A DNA stretch of 64,000 nt from DATFQE01 sp963733845 (GCA_963733845.1 CAVTEM010000007.1:1-64000), one strand, 5' to 3'; counted from the first letter of the stretch, positions 40,401-49,351 are shown. The notes: generated by a model from the sequence alone, not told the origin. A program made the numbers and translations.

Positions 40401-40429
40401 CGTCCGTGCGGCTACAATCCGCGGCCGCC

Positions 40430-40511
40430 GGGGGAGTACCCAAGTGGCCAAAGGGGACCGGCTGTAAACCGGTTGGCTCCGCCTTCAGAGGTTCGAATCC
40501 TCTCTCCCCCA
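40430..40511 (+). tRNA. tRNA-Tyr (GUA)
   Basis: 82 nt. Acceptor GGGGGAG/CTCCCCC with A discriminator, anticodon stem ACCGG/CCGGT around CTGTAAA (anticodon GTA). A long variable arm (TGGCTCCGCCTTC region) as in bacterial tRNA-Tyr, and T arm AGAGG-TTCGAAT-CCTCT. CCA is not encoded. Confidence 0.95.
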
Positions 40512-41148
40512 TAGCGAGGCTGTTCGGGCCAGGCTGGGCCAGATGAGTCCAGAGGAGGCCACGACCCCGCTCTAGCACAGGAGTTGCGCAAGGTTCCAGC
40601 ACGGCAAGTCCTGGAACCTCGCGGCCGCGGAGACGGACCGTTTCGCGGCCTCTGTGCCACGAATCCGTGCCACGCCGGGTCCGTGGCACGCGACTGCGGC
40701 ACGACCTCGCAGGCACGGGCAGGATGCCCCGGTGGCGGGGCTACTCCCCCGCTGCCACGCCCCCGGGCGTTTACGGCGCCGCGGGGGCATGTCTCTCTCG
40801 GGAGAGGGAGGTCTTCGATGCCCGACCAGCCTGCGGCGCAGTAGCCGACCGCGTCCGACCTGCTCCAGACACGCGGCGCTCTCCTGACGCGCACACACTT
40901 GCGCGAGCTCGCTGGCCGGCTGCACGACGCCGCCCCGGGGCTAGCCGCCGGCTCGGAGTCTACGGGTCGACCGGGTGAGTCACGTCGAACCAGCCGGTCC
41001 TCGGCGTCACCTGAACCGCGCGCAGCTCCCACGTTCGTTTCCCGTTCGCGCTCGTGTGTGGACGTGGCCGAGCGATCCTTGAACGCACGCGATGACGTAG
41101 CCCATATGGGTCAAGCGACCAAGCATCGGACCCAGCGACCCTTAGGCG
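40512..41148. other. Gene-poor region after tRNA-Tyr with inverted repeats and remnants
   Basis: No intact gene. Contains inverted repeat AGGTTCCAG (40591-40599) / CTGGAACCT (40611-40619) and a cluster of GTGCCACG/CGTGGCAC repeats at about 40650-40690. At 40818 there is ATG CCC GAC CAG, which stops after eight codons. Beyond that TAG the same frame reads SDLLQTRGALLTRTHLRELA, like the small helix-turn-helix proteins that accompany integrases. The layout suggests an abandoned integration site at the tRNA; no second copy of the tRNA 3' end was seen in the window. Confidence 0.35.
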
Positions 41149-41490
41149 ATGAAGATCCTCGCCGCCGTCGCCGCTCTCATGTTCGTGCTCGCGTTCGCCG
41201 CGACGACGATCCTGTACTTCACGGGCCCCACGACCGTAACCGTCACGAATCGACACTGGCGGACTTCGTACTGTGCGAACCAGGGCTACGTCCCCAGGTA
41301 CGACGCCTACGGCATCGTCAAGGTCAAGAACGGCGTTATCCAGAAACGCACTGTTTGCGTTCAGAGGGTGCCTGCGGGGTTCACGAATGATTCGGAGACG
41401 GTCCGAGCTAACGCTTGGGAGCGGATCTCCGGGCGATCACCGGAAGCGGCGACCTCGACTAAGACGCGTCGGGGTCGCTCCTCGCGTTGA
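41149..41490 (+). CDS. Small membrane-anchored protein, unknown
   Basis: 113 residues, ATG 41149. One N-terminal hydrophobic segment (ILAAVAALMFVLAFAATTIL YF) acts as anchor or uncleaved signal. The outer part has two cysteines (TSYCANQG and RTVCVQRV), possibly one disulfide, and a basic Ser/Arg tail. I do not recognise it. The good ribosome site is missing; coding status moderate. Confidence 0.5.
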   Translation: MKILAAVAALMFVLAFAATTILYFTGPTTVTVTNRHWRTSYCANQGYVPRYDAYGIVKVKNGVIQKRTVCVQRVPAGFTNDSETVRANAWERISGRSPEAATSTKTRRGRSSR

Positions 41491-41559
41491 CGTGCGCGAC
41501 CTGGGCGACGACGAGCCCGTGGTGCTGGTCGTCGAGGACACGTGAAGCCTGAGCAGCTG

Positions 41560-41680
41560 AGTGCGGCCGCGAGCAGCTCAACCGGGAGCGTGGCTGGCGC
41601 GCATACTTGACCGACGATCAGGAGGAGCTAGTGGAGCGATCGTCTACTGCCCCGACTGCGACGAGCGCGAGTTCGGTTAG
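41560..41680 (+). pseudogene. 3' remnant of a small zinc-ribbon protein
   Basis: Reads REQLNRERGWRAYLTDDQEE in one frame and, after a one-base shift at about 41637, AIVYCPDCDEREFG then TAG at 41680. This matches the end of short actinobacterial CxxC proteins that close with RGWRAxLT...VYCPxCxxREFG. The N-terminal half with the first CxxC is absent. Likely debris. Confidence 0.45.
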
Positions 41681-41754
41681 GGCGCGGTGGGTATACGGTC
41701 GGCTGGTTGTGTTCCGATGGATGCTGGTAGTCGTGGTCGCGTTCGTTGTGGCGG

Positions 41755-42240
41755 GCGGCGCGGCGTCGACCAGCCGCCGATAGGGATCCAATCCATCGCC
41801 GGACGCGAAGACCGCAGCGAACGGCTCGCGCTCGAGCTCCGGGTGATCGGCCACGGTGGCCGCGGCGACGTACGGCAGATTGGCGACGATCACGTCGAGC
41901 AAGCCGGGCACAGGGCCGAGGAGGTCGCCCCGGCGCACGACGACGCGGCCTTCGAGTCGATGGCGGCGGACGTTCTCGCGAGCGAGGGCGACGGCACGGC
42001 GGCTCGCGTCCGTCGCCCAAACCTCGGCCCGAGGGCAAAGGGTGGCGATCGCGATCGCCCCCGAGCCGGTACCAACGTCGGCGATACGGGCCGGGCTGGC
42101 GCCGACGCGCGCCCCGCGGCGGCCGCGACACGCTGCTCGCTGGTCGACCGCGGCGTCATCACGTGTCCGGGCGCGCTCAGCAGCCGGAGACCGTTGAAGC
42201 GGACGTGCACCTCTCGTCTGTGTCGTAAGGAAGGCGCCAC
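41755..42240 (-). pseudogene. PrmC/HemK-like methyltransferase, frameshifted and truncated
   Basis: SAM-dependent methyltransferase. Starts VRFNGLRLLSAPGHVMTPRS TSEQRVAAAA, changes frame at about 42110, then IADVGTGSGAIAIATL (motif I), VWATDASRRAVALARENVRR, VANLPYV (NPPY-type motif) and ASGDGLDPYRRLVDAAP. The expected last 60-70 residues (substrate loop and final sheet) are replaced by unrelated sequence. Related to the enzyme methylating release-factor glutamine, but not the main copy; probably inactive. Confidence 0.65.
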
Positions 42241-42255
42241 TTACCCGCCCGACCT

Positions 42256-42396
42256 CTAGTTCGCGTAGATCGCGGCCATGAACCAGTACGCGGCCAGAGG
42301 CACGGCTAGGAGAGCGGCCGCGCACCAAAGCGTCGCCGTCAGCTCGTCCAGCGGCCGAGGCGGCTCGAAGCGTTCGTCGCCGCGCTGACCTTGCAT
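42256..42396 (-). CDS. Small single-span membrane protein
   Basis: 46 residues from ATG 42396. N-terminus charged (MQGQRGDERFEPPRPLDELT), then one hydrophobic span (TLWCAAALLAVPLAAYWFMA) and a short AIYAN tail. It starts 6 bases after the stop of the amidotransferase gene and may be cotranscribed with it. No family known to me. Confidence 0.5.
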   Translation of the reverse strand: MQGQRGDERFEPPRPLDELTATLWCAAALLAVPLAAYWFMAAIYAN

Positions 42397-42401
42397 CGCG
42401 C

Positions 42402-43142
42402 TCAGACCGCCACGCCCAGCCGCCGCTCCGCGGCGACTCGGGAGACAAGCTCGATCCAGTGGTCGAGCAGCCGGCGCGCCAGCCTGTCCAGCTCAGGCGT
42501 CGCCCGAGCAAGCTCTCTGGCGAGCTGATCGACGGTGACGTCAGCCGCTTCCAACAAACTCCGATAGCCAGGTACCCGAGCCCAGCTGGCCAGGTCGGTC
42601 GCGCGAACCTCGGGATGAAACTGCAATCCGTAGGCGGCGGCGCCGAAGCGAAAAGCCTGGTGTGTGCAGGCGATCGAACCGGCCAGCGGAACGGCGCCCC
42701 GAGCCAGCTCGAAGCGATCCCTGTGCCACCCGAACACAGCCAGCCGCCCGGGGAAGGCGGAGAAGAGTGGGTCGCGACGGGCCGTGTCAGTAAGGTAGAC
42801 GTCATGGACACCGAGCTCGGGCTGCGCTTGACGCTCGATGGCCGCGCCGAGGGCGCTCGCTAGCAGCTGCGCGCCGAGGCAGATGCCGAGGAAGGGCAGG
42901 CCGGCCAACACACGGTCACGGATCCACCGGCGCGTCTCAAGGAGCCGCGCATCGGAGGCGCTGAGGCTGCCGCCGAGGGCGATTGCGCCGTCGAACGCAG
43001 GGTGATCCGGCAACGGGCCGAGGAGCGTCTCGACGATCTCATAGTCGACGCCAGCCTGATCGAGCACGGCGGCAAACGCGCCGAGGCCGGTTTCCGGCTC
43101 GTGCTGGAGAACGACGATGCGCAGGCTCACAGGCGACCTCAC
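42402..43142 (-). CDS. Class I glutamine amidotransferase
   Basis: 246 residues. Nucleophile Cys88 in FLGICLGAQLLA, and His/Glu in GLQFHPEVRATDL complete the triad. GMP-synthase-like stand-alone GATase (gamma-glutamyl hydrolase type); the acceptor partner is unknown. Start 43142 overlaps the GreA-like stop by 4 bases, so the two are coupled. Confidence 0.88.
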   Translation of the reverse strand: MRSPVSLRIVVLQHEPETGLGAFAAVLDQAGVDYEIVETLLGPLPDHPAFDGAIALGGSLSASDARLLETRRWIRDRVLAGLPFLGICLGAQLLASALGAAIERQAQPELGVHDVYLTDTARRDPLFSAFPGRLAVFGWHRDRFELARGAVPLAGSIACTHQAFRFGAAAYGLQFHPEVRATDLASWARVPGYRSLLEAADVTVDQLARELARATPELDRLARRLLDHWIELVSRVAAERRLGVAV

Positions 43143-43648
43143 GCGGCCTCGCGCGCCACACGCTCAGCTTCGGTGACGCTGATCACCTCGAGCCGAAGCT
43201 CACCACGCGGGCAGGCGACTGTGACGATGTCCCCTGCGGCAGCGCCAAGAAGCGCGCGTCCAACCGGTGCCTCGACCGACACACGTCCCTGCTGGATGTC
43301 CCCTTCGATTGCGCCGACCAGCTCATGCTCGACCAACTCACTCGTGTCGAGGTCGCGCAGCCGGACGAAGCTGCCAATGCCCGCAGTGCCGTCATCGTTC
43401 GGTTCTGCGATCCGCGCGGCCGCCAGTTGCGCCTCGAGAGTCGCGATCCGCCGCTCGAGTTGGGCCTGCTCCTCGAGTACGTCGAAGAGCGCCGGGTTGT
43501 CTTCGAGGTGGCCGTCCGCACGCGCTTCCAGTAGCCGCTCGCTCATCGCCCTGCGGCCCTCGGTGCGAATCGAATCGAGGTCCGCACAAAGCCGTTCGTA
43601 GCCCTCGGCGGTGACCAACAGGTCATCAACGGCAGGCCTGGCGCTCAC
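43139..43648 (-). CDS. greA: GreA/GreB-type transcription factor
   Basis: 169 residues from GTG 43648 with GGGGAG nine bases upstream. N-terminal coiled coil with the acidic tip (GHLEDNPALFDVLEEQAQLE) and the C-terminal FKBP-like domain (GSFVRLRDLDTSELVEHELV; PVGRALLGAAAGDIVTVACP). Gre factors stimulate transcript cleavage in backtracked polymerase. Usual GreA has D-NAEY/DNSEY at the tip; here DNPAL, so it may be a paralogue rather than the housekeeping GreA. It diverges from a universal stress protein gene. Confidence 0.8.
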   Translation of the reverse strand: MSARPAVDDLLVTAEGYERLCADLDSIRTEGRRAMSERLLEARADGHLEDNPALFDVLEEQAQLERRIATLEAQLAAARIAEPNDDGTAGIGSFVRLRDLDTSELVEHELVGAIEGDIQQGRVSVEAPVGRALLGAAAGDIVTVACPRGELRLEVISVTEAERVAREAA

Positions 43649-43849
43649 TGTGCACTCCCCTCTCTCGTGGACGCGACGGATTTCGTCACAAGACGATCGT
43701 GGCCTTGGCCTTGCGATATCGCTATCGGGCGAAGGCCCCATTCCGATCCGCTGTGGCCTGTAACAAGACCTGGAAATCGGGTGTGCGCCCAGTGGCCGGC
43801 GCACACGGATGTAGTGACACTGCAGTACCAACCGCCAAGGAGGAACGGA
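43649..43849. promoter_or_regulatory. Divergent control region between greA-like and usp genes
   Basis: 201 bases without gene. Contains the palindrome GCGATATCGC (43713-43722) and AAGGCCCCATT (43732-43742), a string repeated in several other control regions here. The arrangement suggests shared regulation of both genes. Confidence 0.4.
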
Positions 43850-44323
43850 ATGCGAGGAACGGTTGTCTGCGGGGTCACGGACGTTGACGAGGGACGCGGC
43901 GCGCTCGCCGTCGCCGCCGAGCTCAGTGAGAGGCTCGGTCTGCGTCTCGTGCTCGTGCATGTCGTCGACAGCAACCCGCGACTCGACGTCAGCGGCAACG
44001 GTAGTGACAGCCTGGCGATGCGCGCCGGCCGCGAAAGAGCTGTGCGCGTGCTTGCGCACCTGGCGGCCGAGCACGGAGTCGCCGGCAGCGCGGAGCAGCG
44101 TTCGGTCGTCGGCGACCCGGCGACGCTGCTCGGTCAGATCGCTGCCGAGGAGGCCGCCGACCTGATCGTCGTGGGGTCTCGCGCGCGCGGGCGGCTGCGC
44201 CGCGGTCTTGAAAGCCAACTCGCCCGCCGACTCGAGGCCGAGACGCCCGTCCCGGTTGTGATCGCGCCGCCGCGAACGCCGCCCGTCGGCAAGGCCGCGT
44301 CATATTCGCAGGACCGGCGCTAA
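43850..44323 (+). CDS. Universal stress protein, single domain
   Basis: 157 residues from ATG 43850 (AAGGAGG). UspA fold: VVCGVTDVDEGRGALAVAAE and the ATP-binding signature LIVVGSRARGRLRRGLESQL (GxRxRGxLRR-x-GS variant) then PVPVVIAPP. Binds ATP; induced by starvation or low oxygen in other bacteria. Ten bases before the kinase gene, whose -10-like TAACGT overlaps its stop. Confidence 0.9.
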   Translation: MRGTVVCGVTDVDEGRGALAVAAELSERLGLRLVLVHVVDSNPRLDVSGNGSDSLAMRAGRERAVRVLAHLAAEHGVAGSAEQRSVVGDPATLLGQIAAEEAADLIVVGSRARGRLRRGLESQLARRLEAETPVPVVIAPPRTPPVGKAASYSQDRR

Positions 44324-44326
44324 CGT
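44321..44326 (+). promoter_or_regulatory. Leaderless -10 box (TAACGT) for histidine kinase gene
   Basis: TAACGT ends six bases before ATG 44333 and includes the usp stop codon. Weak evidence alone; it follows the spacing of the other boxes. Confidence 0.35.
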
Positions 44327-44332
44327 CGCACC

Positions 44333-45313
44333 ATGGTCCGCCGCCATTCGCTCTTCTGGCGCGTCTTCGCCGTCAATGCCGGGCTGCTCGGTGCGATCGC
44401 CGTGCTGCTGCTGTTGAGCCCGGTCGAGATCGACGCGCCGATCAAGCCGACGCAGGCGCTGATCATCGTGGGCGGCCTCGTGATCACGATGATCGCGAAC
44501 GCGCTGCTGTTGCGGCGCGTGGTCGCGCCCCTGGAGCGACTTGGTCAGCGGATGGAGATGGTCGACCTCCTGCGGCCGGGTCAACGCCTGCCCGTCGGCC
44601 GCAGCGACGAGATCGGCCGCCTGCTCACCGCCTTCAACCGTATGCTCGACCGGCTCGAGCGAGAGCGTCGGCAGAGCGGTCGCCGCGTGCTGGCCGCCCA
44701 GGAGGCCGAACGCATCGGGATCGCTCGTGACCTTCACGATGAAGTCGGCCAGCTCCTGACCGGTGCGCTCCTGCAGCTGAATTCGGTCGCCGAGGTGGCA
44801 CCGACGCAGCGCCAGGAGCTCGACGAGGCCAAGCAGGCCGTCCGTCGGGCGCTCGACGAGGTACGTCGCATCTCGAGCGAGCTGCGGCCCGAGATGCTTG
44901 AGCATCTCGGCCTGATCAGCGCGCTGACGGAACTGTCGACGACTTTCGCGCGCGTCTCGGGCATCCGGGTCGAGCGCCAATTCGACCCGTCCATACCGAA
45001 GCTGGCACCCGACACGGAGCTCGTCGTCTACCGCATCGCCCAGGAAAGCCTGACGAACGTCGCCCGCCATGCACAGGCAAAGCAGGTCACGATCACGCTC
45101 GAGAGCGGGCACGACAGCGTCGTCCTCCGGGTGGTCGACGACGGCCGCGGTTTCGATGGAGCGCCCGAGGAACACGGAGGCCTGCGCAGCATGCGCGAGC
45201 GCGCCCTCCTCGTCGAAGGCGCGCTGGCGATCAAGGATGGCGCTCAAGGCGGCGTCGACGTACGGCTCGAAGTTCCGGCGGCGCGCGCGGTACAAACCGT
45301 CGGGGTCGACTGA
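44333..45313 (+). CDS. NarL-type sensor histidine kinase
   Basis: 326 residues. Two spans (residues 12-30 and 41-60) with only about ten residues outside, then HAMP (61-110) and HisKA_3 with phospho-acceptor His135 in RIGIARDLHDEVGQLLTGAL. The HATPase domain includes VVDDGRGFDG and HGGLRSMRERA. With no extracellular domain, it probably senses a membrane, redox or cytosolic cue. The stop overlaps the regulator start (TGATG). Confidence 0.93.
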   Translation: MVRRHSLFWRVFAVNAGLLGAIAVLLLLSPVEIDAPIKPTQALIIVGGLVITMIANALLLRRVVAPLERLGQRMEMVDLLRPGQRLPVGRSDEIGRLLTAFNRMLDRLERERRQSGRRVLAAQEAERIGIARDLHDEVGQLLTGALLQLNSVAEVAPTQRQELDEAKQAVRRALDEVRRISSELRPEMLEHLGLISALTELSTTFARVSGIRVERQFDPSIPKLAPDTELVVYRIAQESLTNVARHAQAKQVTITLESGHDSVVLRVVDDGRGFDGAPEEHGGLRSMRERALLVEGALAIKDGAQGGVDVRLEVPAARAVQTVGVD

Positions 45314-45969
45314 TGCCGATCCCGCTCGTGACCCGCATCTTGATCGCCGACGACTTCGCGATCGTCCGCGAAGGCCTCAAGAAGGTGCTGAACTCCAAGC
45401 CCGACCTCGAGGTCGTCGCCGAGGCCGAAGACGGGCGCGAGGCGGTCGACAAAGCCCTCAAAGAGGACGTTCACCTGGCCATCCTCGACGTGTCGATGCC
45501 GCGCATGACCGGCATCCAGGCGGCGGCGGAGCTGCACAAGCGCAAGCCGGAGCTCAAGACCCTGATGCTGTCGATGCATGACAGCGAGCAGTTCCTGTTC
45601 GAGGCGCTGAAGGCCGGCGCGTCGGGATACGTGCTCAAGTCAGGCGCCGACACCGACATCGTCGACGCCTCCCGAGCAGCGATGCGCGGCGACTCGTATC
45701 TCTACCCTTCCGCGGTTACCACGCTCGTCCGCGACTACGTCGAGCGCGGCGGCCGCGGCGAGGAGCGGTTCGACGTCCTGACGCCGCGCGAGCTCGAGGT
45801 GCTGAAGCTGATCGCCGAGGCCTACACCAACAAGCAGATCGCCGATGCCCTCTTCATCAGCATCAAGACCGTCGAGCGGCACCGCCAGAACATCCTCGAC
45901 AAGCTCGGCATGCGCGACCGCGTCGAGCTGACGCGCTACGCGATTCGCCGCGGGCTGATCCAGGCGTAG
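45313..45969 (+). CDS. NarL/FixJ response regulator
   Basis: 218 residues. Receiver domain with Asp13/Asp14, phospho-acceptor Asp59 (LAILDVSMPRMTG) and Lys109 (GYVLKSGA). LuxR helix-turn-helix at about 150-212 (LTPRELEVLKLIAEAYTNKQ IADALFISIKTVERH). Cognate partner of the preceding kinase. Likely target genes lie around it. Confidence 0.95.
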   Translation: MPIPLVTRILIADDFAIVREGLKKVLNSKPDLEVVAEAEDGREAVDKALKEDVHLAILDVSMPRMTGIQAAAELHKRKPELKTLMLSMHDSEQFLFEALKAGASGYVLKSGADTDIVDASRAAMRGDSYLYPSAVTTLVRDYVERGGRGEERFDVLTPRELEVLKLIAEAYTNKQIADALFISIKTVERHRQNILDKLGMRDRVELTRYAIRRGLIQA

Positions 45970-46119
45970 TTGGTCTAGCCCTTCGGGTCGGCCGGGCTGA
46001 GCTCTTCGACGGGCACAGCCAGTCCAACCAGGTCACCAGTCGCCCGAAATGGGGTCGTCGCCCGAGCGACGTCTGCGCGGGGCGAGGCTACGTTCAGGGC
46101 ATGGTCGAGATCTGCCAGC

Positions 46120-46347
46120 ATGCTCGTTTCGACGCAGGTCGCCTCGATGGACGCTGACGTCATGATCACCGTCGCCTTCTGCCTCGAGGTCTTTCTGTTC
46201 GGTCTCACGGCCGCCATATTCATCGTGCGTGAGGGCCGCACAGCCCACACGGAAGCCGGGCCTGCAAGCGCGAACGTCAGCGCCGCGAAAACAGGCCCGC
46301 ACGCGACCGCCCATGCGCACCGCGCAGTTGGAGGAGCGCACTCGTGA
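46120..46347 (+). CDS. Small single-span protein upstream of Usp-like membrane gene
   Basis: 75 residues, ATG 46120. One span (VMITVAFCLEVFLFGLTAAI FIV) and an Ala/His-rich tail. Its stop overlaps the next GTG start (46344) by 4 bases, supporting that it is real. Unknown family. Confidence 0.55.
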   Translation: MLVSTQVASMDADVMITVAFCLEVFLFGLTAAIFIVREGRTAHTEAGPASANVSAAKTGPHATAHAHRAVGGAHS

Positions 46348-47102
46348 ACGTAGGCCCACGCGTACGCAACTGGGGCGCCAAGGCGAACGTCGCGCTCACC
46401 TTCGCGTCGATCGCCGTCGTCCTTGCCGTCGCCGCGCTCGTCACCGCCTTCGTCATTGCTCCGCCGGCGCTGGGATGGGTCGGATTCGCGATCGCGTCCG
46501 CGGTCGCTGTTGGCTTGGGCGCCGCGGCAACGGTGTTGGTCCCGCGTATGCGCGTCAGCGCTCCGCGTCCAGCGGTGTCCGGCGACGCGGAGCGGCGGCT
46601 TCTGGTCGTTGCCGACGCGTTTTGCGACGAGGACGCGCTCTGCAACGAGATCCAGGAGCGCCTCGACGGCCGTGTCGCGGTCCACCTCGTCGTTCCCGTT
46701 CGCGTCTCCCATCTCCACTTCCTGGCGAACGACGAGGCCGAGGAGCGGCGAGTCGCACAAGAGACCATGCTGATCACCGTTACGCTGCTGCAACGGCGGG
46801 CGATCTCCACGACCGGCAACGTCGGCAGCGACAAGCCGCTCGAGTCGATGACCGACGCGCTCGGAGCCTTCCCGGCCACCCACGTCCTCCTGGCGGCTCC
46901 GCCGGAGGAAGAGTCGTACTGGCTGGAACGCGACCTGCTGGCGAAAGCGCGGGCGCTGACCAAGCTTCCAGTCACACAAGCGACCGTCGCCTCCGCTCAG
47001 CCGCCGGGCCCAACAGGTCGGCAGCTGGCACTGGCAGCAGCCAAACGATCCACCTCGGCCGCGCGGCCGAGGCCCGCACACCGGAAGGAGAGAACCTCAT
47101 GA
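46344..47102 (+). CDS. Membrane-anchored Usp-like protein
   Basis: 252 residues, start GTG 46344. Two N-terminal spans (VALTFASIAVVLAVAALVTA; LGWVGFAIASAVAVGLGAAA) then a cytosolic nucleotide-binding fold like universal stress proteins. That fold reads RLLVVADAFCDEDALCNEI, PLESMTDALGAFPATHVLLA and SYWLERDLLAKARALTKLPV. The last motif (nWLERDLxxxAR) is typical of a broad actinobacterial group without known function. Coupled by 4-base overlaps to genes on both sides. Confidence 0.75.
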   Translation: MNVGPRVRNWGAKANVALTFASIAVVLAVAALVTAFVIAPPALGWVGFAIASAVAVGLGAAATVLVPRMRVSAPRPAVSGDAERRLLVVADAFCDEDALCNEIQERLDGRVAVHLVVPVRVSHLHFLANDEAEERRVAQETMLITVTLLQRRAISTTGNVGSDKPLESMTDALGAFPATHVLLAAPPEEESYWLERDLLAKARALTKLPVTQATVASAQPPGPTGRQLALAAAKRSTSAARPRPAHRKERTS

Positions 47103-47554
47103 CCACGACGGCGACCTCATTTGAGGAGCCCCGGATGAAGATCGGCCGCGCCGCGCCGCGTCTCTACCGGGCGCTCGTCTCGCTCGGGAGCGAAGTCGAG
47201 CTCGACCCGCGCCTACGGGAACTGGTCAACCTGCGCGCCTCGATCTTGAACGGCTGCGCGTACTGCATCGACAAGCATACGAAGATCGCGCGCCGGGCCG
47301 GCGAGAGCGAGCAACGCCTCCACGCTGTCGCCGCCTGGCACGACGCGCCCTTCTTCGACGGCAAGGAACGCGCGGCGCTCGCACTCACCGACGCGGTCAC
47401 TTCGATTAGCGATCAACACGTCCCACGCGAGGTCTGGAAGGATGCGAGCACGCACTTCGAGCCGGACGAACTCGCTCAGCTGGTGTGGGCGATCACGGTG
47501 ATCAACGCGTGGAACCGAATCGCGATCGCGACGCGGATGCTGCCCGCGGCGTAG
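47099..47554 (+). CDS. AhpD-like carboxymuconolactone decarboxylase-family protein
   Basis: 151 residues from ATG 47099 (ATGA overlap). AhpD motif LRASILNGCAYCIDKHTKIA with the CxxC-x2-H redox centre, then ALALTDAVTSI and WAITVINAWNRIAIATRMLP. Likely a thiol peroxidase partner or hydroperoxidase. Third gene of a coupled trio. Confidence 0.9.
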   Translation: MTTTATSFEEPRMKIGRAAPRLYRALVSLGSEVELDPRLRELVNLRASILNGCAYCIDKHTKIARRAGESEQRLHAVAAWHDAPFFDGKERAALALTDAVTSISDQHVPREVWKDASTHFEPDELAQLVWAITVINAWNRIAIATRMLPAA

Positions 47555-47560
47555 CTTCCG

Positions 47561-49351
47561 ATGATCGTGAGCAGTCAAGGCGACGCTCGTGCGCCGGCGG
47601 CCGCGCGCGCTCTGACACAGCCCGATGAGCGGCGCACCGCCGCCACCGTGCTGGTCATCGGCACTGGGGCCGCGGGCCTGCGCGCCGCGATCGAGCTGGC
47701 CGAGCGCGGTGTGCAGGTGCTGTGCGTCGGTAAGCGCCGGCGCGACGACGCGCATACCGTGCTCGCCTCCGGTGGTATCAACGCTGCGCTGGCGACGATG
47801 GATCCCGAGGATAGTTGGGAGCAGCACGCGGCCGACACGCTGCGCGAGTCCTACTGGCTCGCCGACCCGCGGGCGGTGGAGCTGCTCTGCCGCGAGGCGC
47901 CGGATGCGATCGAGGATCTCGTGCGCTATGGCGCGCAGTTCGCGCGCGAGGACGACGGCCGGCTAGCGCAGCGCTACTTCGGTGCGCACCGCTGGCGACG
48001 TACCTGCTTCGCAGGCGACTACACCGGCCGCGAGATCCAGCGGGCGCTGGTCCGTCGCGCCGCCGAGATGGGCGTCGCGATCCGCGACGACGTCTACGTC
48101 ACTCGTCTGCTCGTGCACGAGGGCCGCGTGTTCGGCGCCTACGGCTTCGACGTCGAGGACGGCAGCCGCTGGGTGATCGTCGCCGATGCGGTCGTCCTCG
48201 CCGCCGGCGGCCACACGCGCATCTGGCGCCGCTCGTCCTCGCGGCGTGATGAGAACACCGGCGACGCGATGCGCTTGGCCGCCGAGGCGGGCTGCCGGTT
48301 GCGCGACATGGAGTTCGTCCAGTTCCACCCGACCGGGATGGTCTTCCCCGAGCAGTCGGCGGGGATGCTGGTAACCGAAGCGGTGCGCGGCGAGGGCGGC
48401 ATCCTGCGCAACGCAGCGGGTGAGCGCTTCATGGAGCGCTACGACCCGGAGCGGCTCGAACTCTCCACCCGCGACCGCGTCGCCCTGGCCATCTACACCG
48501 AGATCGCCGAGGGCCGCGGAACCGAGCACGGCGGCGTGCTGCTCGACATCTCTCACCTCGACCGCGAGCTGGTGCTGCGCCGCTTGCCGCGCATGTACCG
48601 GCAGTTCCTCGACCTGGCCATGCTCGACATCACCAGCACCCCGATGGAGGTCGCCCCGACCGCGCACTACTCGATGGGCGGCGTGTGGGTCGACGCCGAG
48701 ACCCACGCGACCGACGTCGAGGGGCTCTATGCGGTCGGCGAGTGCGCGAGCGGGGTGCACGGCGCCAACCGCTTAGGTGGCAACTCGCTGGCTGAAGCCG
48801 TCGTCTTCGGCCGGATCGTCGGCGCCGAGGCAGCACGCTGGTCGGCGCAGCTCGACGTGCAGGCCCGCGACCATGTCGCGATCGCCGCCGCCCGCCAAGA
48901 GGTCGACGAGTTGCTCGCCCGCCGCGGCGAGGAGTTCGCGCGGCCACTCCAGCGGGCGGTGCGCGACCTCATGTCCGAGTGCGGTGGCGTGGTGCGCTCC
49001 GAGGACGGCCTCCGTGACGGGTTAACGCGCCTGGACGAGGTCGCCGCGCGAGCGCGCGACCTGGAGGTGCGGCCGGACATCGCCGGCTACGATGACCTCG
49101 CCCACGCCCTCGACCTGCAGGGCTCGCTCCTGGCCGCGCGGGCCACGCTTGAGTGCGCTCGCGAGCGCCGCGAGACGCGCGGCGCACACAACCGTGTGGA
49201 CTTCCCTGAGCAAGATCCCACCCTGCAAATGAACCTCCTCTGGGACCCCGACGGCAACATCGCCGGCGAGCCGATCCCACAGCCCTCGCCAGCGGTCGCC
49301 GCCCTCGCCGGCGGGCCGGATCTCGACGTACGAGGCCGCCTGCTCGAGTAG
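47561..49351 (+). CDS. SdhA/FrdA/NadB-superfamily flavoprotein
   Basis: 596 residues. FAD motif VLVIGTGAAGLRAAIELAER; His65 in DAHTVLASGGINAAL lies where SdhA/FrdA carry the FAD-linked His, a position occupied differently in aspartate oxidase. Active-site segments VQFHPTGMVFPEQSAGMLVT EAVRGEGG, YSMGGVWVDAETHATDVEGL and GANRLGGNSLAEAVVFGRIV. C-terminal helical domain present. No iron-sulfur or membrane subunit is nearby, so either a soluble fumarate reductase-like enzyme or a NadB-like oxidase. Six bases after the AhpD gene. Confidence 0.87.
   Translation: MIVSSQGDARAPAAARALTQPDERRTAATVLVIGTGAAGLRAAIELAERGVQVLCVGKRRRDDAHTVLASGGINAALATMDPEDSWEQHAADTLRESYWLADPRAVELLCREAPDAIEDLVRYGAQFAREDDGRLAQRYFGAHRWRRTCFAGDYTGREIQRALVRRAAEMGVAIRDDVYVTRLLVHEGRVFGAYGFDVEDGSRWVIVADAVVLAAGGHTRIWRRSSSRRDENTGDAMRLAAEAGCRLRDMEFVQFHPTGMVFPEQSAGMLVTEAVRGEGGILRNAAGERFMERYDPERLELSTRDRVALAIYTEIAEGRGTEHGGVLLDISHLDRELVLRRLPRMYRQFLDLAMLDITSTPMEVAPTAHYSMGGVWVDAETHATDVEGLYAVGECASGVHGANRLGGNSLAEAVVFGRIVGAEAARWSAQLDVQARDHVAIAAARQEVDELLARRGEEFARPLQRAVRDLMSECGGVVRSEDGLRDGLTRLDEVAARARDLEVRPDIAGYDDLAHALDLQGSLLAARATLECARERRETRGAHNRVDFPEQDPTLQMNLLWDPDGNIAGEPIPQPSPAVAALAGGPDLDVRGRLLE

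Noticed and set aside
47561..49351. Firm assignment as NadB (aspartate oxidase)
   Set aside because: His65 at the SdhA/FrdA flavin-linking site and no nadA/nadC nearby; kept as a superfamily call.
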